In this document: positions 1 to 7,238 of the stretch, piece by piece | Layout of the letters: every line of letters begins with the position of its first letter | How positions within the stretch are numbered: position 1 is the first letter of the stretch | Source of the DNA: Bacteroidetes bacterium 4572_114 | Lineage (GTDB): Bacteria; Bacteroidota; Bacteroidia; Bacteroidales; 4484-276 | Assembly: GCA_002254335.1 (NCBI GenBank) | Contig: NIVA01000106.1 | Location: 1 to 13,307, forward strand | DNA: 13,307 nt | Direction of reading: 5' to 3' | Program-made: the position numbers and the translations under genes | The notes under the pieces: model-generated | The model's input: the letters and a program-made list of their open reading frames with translations, nothing else | Databases searched by the model: none | What the model was told of the DNA's origin: nothing

Positions 1-654
1 AGCTTTGGGACATTCAATTATGGTATAGAAGTCCCTAACCCGTATCTTAGGCCTGAAAAATCGTTGAATTATGAACTGGGCCTCAAAGCAAAATTTGAGC
101 GTTTGTCAGGGTCGTTCTTTTTGTACCGCAACCAATTGGACGATCTGATAGACCGGGTTGAAGCCCAATATAACGGGTTAGATTCCATTGATGGGGAAAA
201 GGTGTATAAAAAGGAGAATTTTGCCAGGGCCTATATCCAGGGGCTTGAGGCTGAAGTCCACTATAAATTTGTTTCCAGGTTATCTGCCTACGGAAACATT
301 ACCTACACCTATGGGCAGAATGAAACCGGGGATGAACCGATGCGCCGCATCCCGCCCCTCAATGGAAAGATCGGGCTGTATTATAAATGCAAGAGTGGCT
401 TCTGGGGCCGTATTGAGTTTTTGTCTGCCGGGGAACAAGACAGGCTTTCGAGTGGCGACCAAAGTGATTCACGTATTCACGACGGAGGCACGCCAGGGTG
501 GCATGTGTTGAATTTACGTGCCGGCTACAACTGGAAATGGATTGAAATAACTGCCGGGCTAAACAATATTTTTGATGAAGCCTACCGCATGCACGGTTCC
601 GGTGTTGATGGCTACGGCAGAAGTTTCCGGCTGGCGGTTAGGGTGGGGTTTTAG
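1..654 (+). CDS. TonB-dependent outer-membrane receptor, C-terminal part (5' end outside window)
   Basis: This is the end of an outer-membrane beta-barrel that takes up a scarce ligand using TonB energy. The reading frame is open from base 1, so about 217 C-terminal residues are present and the real start lies upstream; the TTG at 64 is internal. Seen in sequence: a NPYLRPEKSLNYELG segment, the usual barrel signature in these receptors, alternating amphipathic strands, and a final part with NNIFDEAYRMHGSGVDGYGRS, ending in VRVGF. The terminal Phe is the usual outer-membrane assembly signal. The YRxHGSG ending and the GGTPGW motif resemble the heme/hemoglobin and colicin-type receptor branch rather than SusC; this ligand assignment is inference and weak, because the plug and TonB box are not visible. 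It converges on the M23 gene at 939, and the gap is full of hairpins that could end transcription from both sides. Confidence 0.93.
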   Translation, partial: SFGTFNYGIEVPNPYLRPEKSLNYELGLKAKFERLSGSFFLYRNQLDDLIDRVEAQYNGLDSIDGEKVYKKENFARAYIQGLEAEVHYKFVSRLSAYGNITYTYGQNETGDEPMRRIPPLNGKIGLYYKCKSGFWGRIEFLSAGEQDRLSSGDQSDSRIHDGGTPGWHVLNLRAGYNWKWIEITAGLNNIFDEAYRMHGSGVDGYGRSFRLAVRVGF

Positions 655-679
655 GTTTCTGGTTTGTGGGGCTGGGAAG

Positions 680-699
680 AGACGCACGGCCGTGCGTCT
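680..699. repeat. 20-bp perfect palindrome (REP-like)
   Basis: The 20 bases centred between 689 and 690 are a perfect palindrome (core GCACGGCCGTGC), 26 bp after the receptor stop codon. It could fold as a hairpin in RNA from either strand. It lacks a following T-run, so it is not a classical intrinsic terminator. Recurrent short palindromes of this type are common in Bacteroidota intergenic DNA; that comparison is from memory. Confidence 0.85.
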
Positions 700-720
700 G
701 TTTCAGGTTTGTCCAAATTT

Positions 721-936
721 GACGTTTCCAAGTCCTTACGGACGTTGGAAAGTCAGGGAAGCAGCAAAACTTTCCATCGTCCGCAGGACACTGGTAATAT
801 TTCCTTAGCGACTTTAAGTCGCTTAGGAAATTGCTAACCAATGTTTCCATCCCAAAAGTTTTCGGGACTGTGGACGTTGTGAAATCAGAAGTAGCAAAAC
901 TTTCCATTCCCGCACGTGCGGGATAGGACATGGAAA
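721..936. repeat. Cluster of five TTTCC...GGAAA hairpin units with different cores
   Basis: Five consecutive units start with TTTCC, and four carry a matching or near-matching distal arm. Unit 721-754 pairs over about 14 bp with two one-base bulges and loop TTAC. Unit 771-797 has core GTCC-GCA-GGAC. Unit 800-830 pairs over 15 bp with one mismatch and a one-base loop. Unit 844-875 has core CCCAAAA/TTTTCGGG and no clear distal GGAAA. Unit 901-936 contains the 16-bp palindrome TCCCGCACGTGCGGGA at 908-923 inside TTTCCAT/ATGGAAA arms. The 15-mer AGCAAAACTTTCCAT occurs twice, at 763-777 and 893-907, exactly 130 bp apart, suggesting a duplication. The cluster fills the gap between two convergent genes and may act as a bidirectional terminator or a repeat nest. 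Confidence 0.75.
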
Positions 937-938
937 CG

Positions 939-2678
939 TTAATCCGGGAATATGAGTTTTGCCCCATAAACCGATTCATTCCCGCGCCCATCGGTAACTA
1001 TCAGCTTAAATTGATTGTCCCCCTTTTTAGTCCTTTCATCAATTCGGTAAGTAAGTAAATAATTTTTCGGGTCCCACTCCATCAGAATCCACTTCCCATT
1101 CATGGTTGCCCTGTAATCTTTAATGCCGGCAAGGCCGTCTTCAATTTTGAACCTTATATTGTTTTGTCCCTCAAGGTTTTTTCCTGGGAAAATATTCACC
1201 GGTTCGATTTGTGGGGGGATAGTGTCGATAGCAATTACATAACTGCCAAAAGAGGATATCCATGCTGTTAAAAATCCATCCTCCCATTTGCCGCCTACCG
1301 CAAGAAGCTTGTTGTTTTTCCCGGCCAACCGGGCAATCAAATATTTATCCTGATATTTTTCTTCTATATTTTTAGGCACGATCATCAACTTACATGGTTT
1401 ATGCAACGGCTTGCTATTATTGTGGATGCTATAAATTTTAGAATATTCAAATTCATCTGATCCCTGTTCAGAAAATTGGAACTGCAATGTGTCGTATAAA
1501 GCCCCTTTTGGAACTGTAAATTTCAAACTATCCGTTTCAAAAATATTTTCCCGGTCGTGCCCGAAAATAATATCGTGGTTTTTGTGGTTGCCATTTGCAA
1601 AAACCTCCTGAAATGTTGGAGGTGAACTTTTAAGTTGAAACTTCAGGGTTGATCCATTCCCGGATGCATCTTTAACAATATAGGTGATCGTATGTGTTTT
1701 ATCGTCAATCAATTCAAAAATACCATTGTTGGTTGTGTTTGCATACACCGAAAGATTGTTGCCCGGTTCGATATATGTTTTTTGAATGCGTTTTTTATGT
1801 TGCGAATAATAGCTGTAATCAATCAGGCTGTTAACATATTTACTTTCCGAGAAGGGGAATTTTTCCATTTGGTGTGAATAAACAAGGGCTGAATCTATAA
1901 AAACCTGTATCGAATAGACACCATTTTTATTTTTTGCATCATTCAGTTGATCATAGGTTTCGATACCAAAATATACTTTGCCTGAAACCATCAAAGTATC
2001 GGAATTTTTCAATCTGTAGTCCGGTCCCCATCCGGCCAACGCCAACTCAATTGGTTGATTTTCACCTTCTATCAGGCTGAAATTCCCATAAGGATAAACT
2101 ATTAAGCGTTTGATTTTAGGCCTGATAAAGTCGTCAACAGGAAGCCCAAACAGCAAAGGGTTTACCGGGATTTGCCCCTTGGTTTCCCTGATTTCGAAAT
2201 GCAGGTGAGGCCCCATGGAACTACCTGTGTTTCCTGAATGGGCAATTACTTCACCTTGCCTTACCGGGAACATTTCCTTGTCGGGAAATAAATTTACCTC
2301 AAAGGATTCTTGTTTATACTGTTCATCTTTTACATAAATATTAATGGTATCAATGAAATTCAGGCAGTGTGCATACACCGAAGTGTAGCCGTTGGGGTGT
2401 TCGATATAAATGGCTTTTCCGAACCCGCCGGGCGAAACCTTAATCCGTGAAACAAAACCATCGGCCACAGCATACAAAGGCTTTCCCTGTGCCCCCCAGG
2501 TCTTTATGTCCATGCCCGAGTGGAAATGGTTGTCCCTCAACTCCCCGAAGGTCCCCGAAAGGGCCATGTTAAAATCAACCGGTGGGATGAAATCAGTTTT
2601 CGGGTAATTATTTTGTGCGCCTACAGAAAGGGTAAATAGGGCGGTTAACAGAAAAATTGATTTTAGGGAAATTTTCAT
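939..2678 (-). CDS. Exported M23-family metallopeptidase with C-terminal Ig-like domains
   Basis: This is a 579-residue zinc peptidase of the LytM/lysostaphin type, expected to cut peptide cross-links of peptidoglycan outside the inner membrane. The ATG at 2678 was chosen because it begins a good signal peptide (K2, K6, hydrophobic core to about residue 19, cleavage near G20-A21-Q22) and follows an AGAAGAG Shine-Dalgarno-like sequence. The frame stays open to 2825, but that extension is translated heptamer-repeat DNA and would bury the signal peptide. The catalytic set is complete: H53-x3-D57, H104 in a YAH motif, and H158-x-H160 in PHLHFE. H53, D57 and H160 should bind zinc. Residues from about 190 to 579 are beta-rich; the last ~90 begin with IDTIPPQI and resemble a bacterial Ig-like domain. 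There is no T9SS sorting domain, so a periplasmic or outer-membrane location is likely. This architecture is common in Bacteroidota, perhaps for wall remodelling. Confidence 0.93.
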   Translation of the reverse strand: MKISLKSIFLLTALFTLSVGAQNNYPKTDFIPPVDFNMALSGTFGELRDNHFHSGMDIKTWGAQGKPLYAVADGFVSRIKVSPGGFGKAIYIEHPNGYTSVYAHCLNFIDTINIYVKDEQYKQESFEVNLFPDKEMFPVRQGEVIAHSGNTGSSMGPHLHFEIRETKGQIPVNPLLFGLPVDDFIRPKIKRLIVYPYGNFSLIEGENQPIELALAGWGPDYRLKNSDTLMVSGKVYFGIETYDQLNDAKNKNGVYSIQVFIDSALVYSHQMEKFPFSESKYVNSLIDYSYYSQHKKRIQKTYIEPGNNLSVYANTTNNGIFELIDDKTHTITYIVKDASGNGSTLKFQLKSSPPTFQEVFANGNHKNHDIIFGHDRENIFETDSLKFTVPKGALYDTLQFQFSEQGSDEFEYSKIYSIHNNSKPLHKPCKLMIVPKNIEEKYQDKYLIARLAGKNNKLLAVGGKWEDGFLTAWISSFGSYVIAIDTIPPQIEPVNIFPGKNLEGQNNIRFKIEDGLAGIKDYRATMNGKWILMEWDPKNYLLTYRIDERTKKGDNQFKLIVTDGRGNESVYGAKLIFPD

Positions 2679-2730
2679 GATTGCTGACTCTTCTAAGGAT
2701 TTAGTGGAAAATGAATACTTTATTAGGTTT

Positions 2731-2842
2731 GATGTCGGATGACGGGTAACCGATGCCCGGTGTCCGGTGTCCGATGACGGATGACCGGTGACTGATGACC
2801 GATCCCGACACCCGGCACCCAACACCCGGCACCTGACCTCAC
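2731..2842. repeat. Degenerate 7-bp tandem repeat array with strand switch
   Basis: Sixteen consecutive 7-base units can be cut in phase. The first ten or eleven follow a G(A/G)TG(A/T)C(C/G)-like pattern (GATGACG, GGTGTCC twice, GATGACC twice). The last five are the opposite orientation (ACACCCG twice, GCACCCA, GCACCTG). Because the halves are roughly complementary, the array could form a long imperfect hairpin. It lies 53 bp upstream of the M23 start, so it may affect that gene's leader or promoter. Similar heptamer tracts of slipped-strand origin are known in several bacterial groups. Confidence 0.8.
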
Positions 2843-2911
2843 TTTCCTAATCAATTTTCCTTTTATTATAAATCATGAGTTTAGTTTAAAAAGTAAAAAT
2901 TTTGGGTGGAT

Positions 2912-2995
2912 AGCTGTCAGACAGTTTAGGCTAAAAATCAGACATATAATACTTTAGCTTCAGTGTGTAATTTAGAAAATAACTGTCTGACAGCT
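2912..2995. repeat. 15-bp perfect inverted repeat pair; MITE-like element or paired operator
   Basis: AGCTGTCAGACAGTT at 2912-2926 is exactly reverse-complementary to 2981-2995, giving an 84-bp unit with perfect ends. Each arm also has its own dyad, CTGTC-N-GACAG, as many dimeric repressor sites do. A second nested pair, GCTAAA (2930-2935) and TTTAGC (2953-2958), lies inside. No coding sequence or clear target duplication is seen. It could be a small non-autonomous terminal-inverted-repeat element, a large cruciform, or two operators 69 bp apart upstream of the M23 gene. Confidence 0.7.
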
Positions 2996-3107
2996 TTTTA
3001 GACCGGACTCAATCATCATATTCATCAAATAATAAGCTTTTCAAATTTAAATTTCATTTGTCTAATATTTTAATTGTTCATTATCATAAAACATATAATC
3101 AAACTAT

Positions 3108-3128
3108 GACACCCGTCACCCGTCACCT
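3108..3128. repeat. Three heptamers abutting the HAD stop codon
   Basis: GACACCC, GTCACCC and GTCACCT follow one another in exact 7-bp phase and run into the TAA of the minus-strand HAD gene (3130-3128). The units resemble the second half of the 2731-2842 array, so the two tracts probably share an origin. Confidence 0.7.
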
Positions 3129-3622
3129 TAAGAAATAACATCTAACAAACTCTCCATTTTCGAAATAATTACATCCGCTTCGATAAACCGGCCTGTAATT
3201 TTATTTTCATTAAAAAGAACAGTTTGCATCCCTATTTGTTTGGCGCCCGTAATATCTTTGTCGTAAAAATTTCCAATCATAACACACTCCCCGGGGGTTA
3301 AATTCAGCTTCTCTACAATTGATCTGAAAAACCCGGGGTCTGGTTTTTTGTAACCTAATTCCTTTGAAGAGAAAAAATGATGGAAATATTTATCGGCCCC
3401 CACCCGCTGAAGTGCAGCAATCATCTCTTCGGTACCTGAATGATCGGCACTGGTGGCTATGATGCAAGTATATTTTTTAGATAGGGTTTGGAGCACAAGT
3501 CCTGCACCCGGTATCCAATCCGCCTTTGGCCAATCCGCCATCGGGCCTGGCAGTTTGTAGTCGCGCATAATGGTATCGCCCCAGTCGAAGATTAGGGCAG
3601 TTATTGGTTTATTTAATGACAT
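3128..3622 (-). CDS. HAD-superfamily hydrolase (putative phosphatase)
   Basis: This 164-residue cytoplasmic protein has no signal peptide and should be a small-molecule phosphatase; the substrate cannot be told. HAD motifs are visible in order. Motif I is IFDWGDT with nucleophile D13. Motif II is the IIATSA strand (T57/S58). Motif III is YKKPDP (K93). Motif IV is IGNFYDKDI (residues 116-124). Two points differ from the textbook consensus: the usual second Asp of motif I (nucleophile +2) is Gly15, with Asp at +3, and the first Asp of motif IV is Asn118, leaving D121 and D123. Both variants are known in HAD relatives, so loss of activity is not implied. The cap region is short. The ATG at 3622 overlaps the ATG of the divergent gene in a CATG tetranucleotide, so the two genes share no intergenic promoter space. 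Confidence 0.9.
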   Translation of the reverse strand: MSLNKPITALIFDWGDTIMRDYKLPGPMADWPKADWIPGAGLVLQTLSKKYTCIIATSADHSGTEEMIAALQRVGADKYFHHFFSSKELGYKKPDPGFFRSIVEKLNLTPGECVMIGNFYDKDITGAKQIGMQTVLFNENKITGRFIEADVIISKMESLLDVIS

Positions 3623-6600
3623 GATTTTTTTTGTGTTTCAGGTTTCAAGTTGCGTATCGGCTTTTTACCTCTCGGCACAAATGCCGATAGCTATCGGCAC
3701 AAACTACCAAAATTTCACCCACAACGACTTTGCCTCACATCCTTATTGGACAGAAATGATGCAGGACCCGACTGTAAATTTCTATGAGACACGCGAAGCT
3801 TTCGAAATCTATTTTGAAAACAGGGAAACCGGCAAAGGCACGGGCCACAAACAATTCCTCAGATGGGCGGCTTTTATGGAGCCCCGTGTTTATCCATCCG
3901 GCGAAAGGTTTGCACACGATCAACTCTGGAATGAGATGATGGCATTTAACAAAAACAATGCTTCACCTCCCGGAAATATAAGGAACAGTTGGGAAGAGCT
4001 TGGGCCAAAAACATCATTAAATGTAACGGGGCACTGGAACCCGGGGATTGGCAGGATAAACGTAATTGCCCTTGCCCCTGGCGATCCACAAACCATCTAT
4101 ATCGGTGCCCCTTCCGGTGGGTTATGGAAAACCACAGATGAAGGCGAGAACTGGGAATGCCTGACCGATGAATTGCCGGTGATCGGCGTTTCGGCCATTG
4201 CCATCGACTATTCCAATCCCGATATTATTTACATCGGTACCGGCGACAAAGATGCCAGCGACACATATAGTATTGGTATCTTAAAATCGTATGATGGCGG
4301 ACAAACCTGGGAAATTACCGGCTTAGACTGGACTATTTATCAAAACAGGACCATTGCAAAATTGTTGATCCATCCCGAAGACCCTGATATTCTTTTCGCG
4401 GCCACAACTTACGGGCTGATGAAAACTGTGGATGGGGGCGATAACTGGTACCGCACCCAAACAGGTGACATCGACGACATTGAATTTAAGCCCGGAAACC
4501 CAGATGTGATTTATGCCAACACCCAGAAATTATATATCTCCACCGATGGAGGGGAAAACTTCACCCAATCACCGGCAGCATTGCCGACTAACTACCGCGT
4601 ACAGATTGCCGTTACCGAAGCCAACCCTGAATATCTTTATTTTTTAAGTTCCCGTGATGGGGTTTACCGCTCGGAGGACAGCGGACAGACATTCACCAAA
4701 AAATCTTTAAGCCCCACACCCGGCAACCAGGACTGGTACGACCTTTCATTTGCGGCCTCACAAACAGACCCCGAAGAGATCCATTGCGGCGAATTCAATA
4801 CACACCGGTCGCTCAATGGCGGGCAAAGTTGGACAATGACGACCGACTGGACCTGGGGCAACAGTATTGGCTACACCCACTGCGACATCCACGAAATGGT
4901 GTTTTTTGGCGGCACCCTGTATGTTGGGAGTGACGGTCTGATCTCGAAATCTATTAATAACGGCAACGATTGGATCAACCTAACCGAGGGCATCGGCATT
5001 AGGCAGTTTTACCGGATTGGCGGGTCGCAGTCTGATCCCTATAAAATATTGGGAGGATCGCAGGACAATGGCACCAGTGTGCTCAGTACCACTTTCTGGC
5101 ACGAATGGCTGGGCGCCGATGGCATGGAGTGTGCCGTAGATTGGAGCGACCCCAACATCGTTTATGGCACTTCACAAAACGGGAATTTCTATAAATCCAA
5201 CAATGGTGGGAATTTTGGAAATGTAAATATTTCACAACCTGGTGGCGGTGCATGGATCACACCATTTGTACAACATCCCACTGAATCGAACACCTTGTTT
5301 GTGGGTGGGGGCCAGGTAAAAAAAACCACCAACGGTATGCAAAGCTGGACCACCATTTCAAGTTTCAGTGGCGGCAATATCAACGGGTTGGCGATAGGGG
5401 AATCCAATCCTGATTATATTTATGCTTCCAAGTCCGGCACAATTTACCGTACAAAAAATGGTGGGCCGCAGTGGGATAATATTTCCAATGGCCTGCCCAA
5501 CCTTTACATCTCTTACATCGCCGTACACCCTTCCGATCCGGAAATGGTGGCTGTTAGCCTGTCTGGATTTGATGACGGGTCAAAGGTTTATATTTCGTAT
5601 GATGCAGGCGATAATTGGGAAAATATTTCGGACAATCTGCCAAACATCCCGGCAAACTGCGTTACTTTTTACAATAGCCCCGACAACGGGCTATATGTTG
5701 GGATGGATATAGGTGTATATTTTAGGGATAAATATATGGAAGAATGGACTCCCTATTACGAAGGGCTACCAAATGTAATAGTTAATGAGTTGGAGGTTAA
5801 CTACACCACTAATAAGATAAGGGCCGGGACTTATGGCCGTGGCCTTTGGGAATGCGATGTTTTGCTTACCGCCCCAACAGCGAATTTTGAAGTTATTGAA
5901 GAAACCATTCCCACCAATTGCGCACTGGCGTTTATCAATACATCCTCAGGTTTTGATAATGAATTTCTGTGGTCTTTCGAAGGTGGGGAACCATCGATAA
6001 GTACAGATGAAAATCCTGAAATCCTTTACGAAACTGCCGGGACATTTGATGTTGAACTGATTGTGACAAATAATTTTGGTTCAGATACACTGAAGTATGA
6101 AGATATGATAACGGTAGAAGATGGCTTGCTGCCAGAACCAAACTTCGTTGCCGGCGATTCGGTAATTTGCATGTCGCAAACTGTAACTTTTGAAGACCTG
6201 ACAAAATATTGTGCAACCAGTTGGAACTGGAGTTTTGCACCAAATACCATTGAGTTTGTGAACGGTACCAGTGCCACATCTATAAATCCTGAAGTTGAAT
6301 TTCTGGAAGATGGGGCCTATTCGGTAACACTTGTTGTGGAAAATCCGGCAGGTTCAAATTCGATTATAAAGGAAAATTACATTTTGGCAGGTGGTTTTGC
6401 CCTTCCATTTTCTGAAGATTTTGAGACTGGGACAATCACCAACAATAGTTGGAAAATCATTAACCAGGACGATGATAAAACTTGGGAAATTGCTACACCG
6501 TCGTTTGCACCAGGTGGGCAATATGTAGCCATGATGAACTTCTTTGATTATTATGGGCTTAATGAACGCGACCGGTTGGTAAGCCCTCCCATCAACCTTA

Positions 6601-7172
6601 CGGGGCGTGGCGAAGCCGAGCTGAATTTTATGTATGCTTATGCACAACGGTTCTCGCAAACCGATTCACTTATAGTTTATGCTTCCGCCGATTGTGGTGA
6701 GAGCTGGCAAAGGATTTACGCCAACGGTCCTGATGGCACCGGGGTTTTTGCAACCTCCCCGGGAGCCTCCGTTTTCTTCGATCCTGTCTCAGCAGAAGAC
6801 TGGTGTGGACAAGGTTATGGCGCTACATGTGTATCACTTGACCTTTCGGCTTATGCACAACAACCTGATGTGATGATCATGTTTGAAGGTTTCAACCGCT
6901 TTGGCAACAATCTCTATTTGGATGACATCGAAATCCCTTTGCCAGTTGGCGTTGAGGATATTTGGTCCGCAAATAACCAATTATCGATTTTCCCAAATCC
7001 TGCAATATCCAACATTAGTATTAAGCTGGATTCGGATGAAGTAGCATTGCTGAAAATATTAGATACACAGGGAAAATCAGTACACGGGCAAACCTTGCAA
7101 CGTCAAAGTAACATTGACCTGAGTAAGCTGGGCCGTGGATTGTATATCGTGAAAGTAAATGCTATTGTTTAA
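3621..7172 (+). CDS. Secreted Asp-box (BNR/sortilin-type) beta-propeller protein with PKD domains and a shortened T9SS sorting domain
   Basis: From ATG 3621 the product is 1183 residues. The first ~20 residues are hydrophobic and end in LSAQ, but lack an early basic residue; an in-frame ATG at 3570 would add SK/R charges but would run 53 bp antisense into the HAD gene, so the start is uncertain. The mature N-terminus has a WTEMMQDPTVNFYE / FMEPRVYPSGER block, typical of this Bacteroidota family. About eleven Asp-box motifs (KTTDEGENW, KSYDGGQTW, KTVDGGDNW, ISYDAGDNW and others) lie between residues ~170 and ~666. The propeller closes with AGTYGRGLWE near 737-747. Two PKD-like domains follow (~750-925), then a jelly-roll-like beta-sandwich starting FSEDFETG (~925-1110). 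The sorting domain begins SIFPNPA and stops at GLYIVKVNAIV. Propeller proteins of this kind bind glycans or proteins; neither enzyme activity nor ligand can be assigned. No good Shine-Dalgarno is visible. Confidence 0.88.
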   Translation: MIFFVFQVSSCVSAFYLSAQMPIAIGTNYQNFTHNDFASHPYWTEMMQDPTVNFYETREAFEIYFENRETGKGTGHKQFLRWAAFMEPRVYPSGERFAHDQLWNEMMAFNKNNASPPGNIRNSWEELGPKTSLNVTGHWNPGIGRINVIALAPGDPQTIYIGAPSGGLWKTTDEGENWECLTDELPVIGVSAIAIDYSNPDIIYIGTGDKDASDTYSIGILKSYDGGQTWEITGLDWTIYQNRTIAKLLIHPEDPDILFAATTYGLMKTVDGGDNWYRTQTGDIDDIEFKPGNPDVIYANTQKLYISTDGGENFTQSPAALPTNYRVQIAVTEANPEYLYFLSSRDGVYRSEDSGQTFTKKSLSPTPGNQDWYDLSFAASQTDPEEIHCGEFNTHRSLNGGQSWTMTTDWTWGNSIGYTHCDIHEMVFFGGTLYVGSDGLISKSINNGNDWINLTEGIGIRQFYRIGGSQSDPYKILGGSQDNGTSVLSTTFWHEWLGADGMECAVDWSDPNIVYGTSQNGNFYKSNNGGNFGNVNISQPGGGAWITPFVQHPTESNTLFVGGGQVKKTTNGMQSWTTISSFSGGNINGLAIGESNPDYIYASKSGTIYRTKNGGPQWDNISNGLPNLYISYIAVHPSDPEMVAVSLSGFDDGSKVYISYDAGDNWENISDNLPNIPANCVTFYNSPDNGLYVGMDIGVYFRDKYMEEWTPYYEGLPNVIVNELEVNYTTNKIRAGTYGRGLWECDVLLTAPTANFEVIEETIPTNCALAFINTSSGFDNEFLWSFEGGEPSISTDENPEILYETAGTFDVELIVTNNFGSDTLKYEDMITVEDGLLPEPNFVAGDSVICMSQTVTFEDLTKYCATSWNWSFAPNTIEFVNGTSATSINPEVEFLEDGAYSVTLVVENPAGSNSIIKENYILAGGFALPFSEDFETGTITNNSWKIINQDDDKTWEIATPSFAPGGQYVAMMNFFDYYGLNERDRLVSPPINLTGRGEAELNFMYAYAQRFSQTDSLIVYASADCGESWQRIYANGPDGTGVFATSPGASVFFDPVSAEDWCGQGYGATCVSLDLSAYAQQPDVMIMFEGFNRFGNNLYLDDIEIPLPVGVEDIWSANNQLSIFPNPAISNISIKLDSDEVALLKILDTQGKSVHGQTLQRQSNIDLSKLGRGLYIVKVNAIV
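3634..3661. repeat. Heptamer-like tract inside the start of the propeller gene
   Basis: TGTTTCA, GGTTTCA, AGTTGCG and TATCGGC run in 7-bp phase, the first two nearly identical. The tract codes for much of the putative signal peptide of the 3621-7172 gene, and on the other strand is the leader of the HAD gene. With few units, chance is possible. Confidence 0.4.
3672..3703. repeat. 18-bp perfect palindrome flanked by 10-bp direct repeats
   Basis: TGCCGATAGCTATCGGCA (3682-3699) is a perfect palindrome. TCGGCACAAA occurs at 3672-3681 and again at 3694-3703, so 22 bp look inserted or duplicated. It falls at the signal-peptide/mature junction of the propeller gene and is read as MPIAIG. On the minus strand it sits 60-77 bp upstream of the HAD start. 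Confidence 0.8.
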
Positions 7173-7186
7173 CGACATAGCAACAT

Positions 7187-7238
7187 CGGACATCGATCAC
7201 CCCGCCTTCGCTGCGCTTCGGACGGGCAGGCGGACATC
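7187..7238. repeat. GC-rich inverted-repeat element flanked by 8-bp direct repeats
   Basis: CGGACATC at 7187-7194 recurs at 7231-7238. Between them is a GC-rich segment with CCGCC (7202-7206) opposite GGCGG (7229-7233) and alternative CCCG/CGGG pairing. It follows heptamers ACATCGG-ACATCGA just after the propeller gene's stop. It sits between two convergent genes and may work as a bidirectional terminator, though no T-run follows. The rest of the 7173-7327 gap is AT-rich with nothing recognisable. Confidence 0.65.

Larger units (their letters stand above)
2679..3127. other. 449-bp intergenic region upstream of the M23 gene
   Basis: No convincing gene is seen here. From left to right it holds the short leader of the M23 gene, a heptanucleotide repeat array (2731-2842), an AT-rich part containing a 15-bp inverted repeat pair (2912-2995), further AT-rich DNA, and three heptamers touching the stop codon of the HAD gene. 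A TAAATTTG sequence on the minus strand (3049-3042) fits the Bacteroidota -7 box TAnnTTTG, but no TTTG at the right upstream spacing was found. The M23 promoter is therefore not located. Confidence 0.6.

Noticed and set aside
64..654. Receptor fragment read as a complete 196-residue protein
   Set aside because: The start is a TTG in the middle of a receptor motif, and the frame is open to base 1.
680..936. CRISPR array
   Set aside because: The repeats are hairpins with variable cores and spacing, not identical repeats with unique spacers, and no cas gene is present.
2679..2825. N-terminal extension of the M23 gene to an ATG at 2825
   Set aside because: The extra 49 residues are translated heptamer-repeat DNA and would place the clear signal peptide internally.
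3042..3049. Bacteroidota-type -7 promoter box TAAATTTG on the minus strand
   Set aside because: No TTTG -33 box at suitable spacing was found, and it lies more than 360 bp from the M23 start in AT-rich DNA, where the match is easily fortuitous.
7201..7233. Classical intrinsic terminator
   Set aside because: The segment is GC-rich and can fold, but no T-run follows on either strand, so it is listed as a repeat only.
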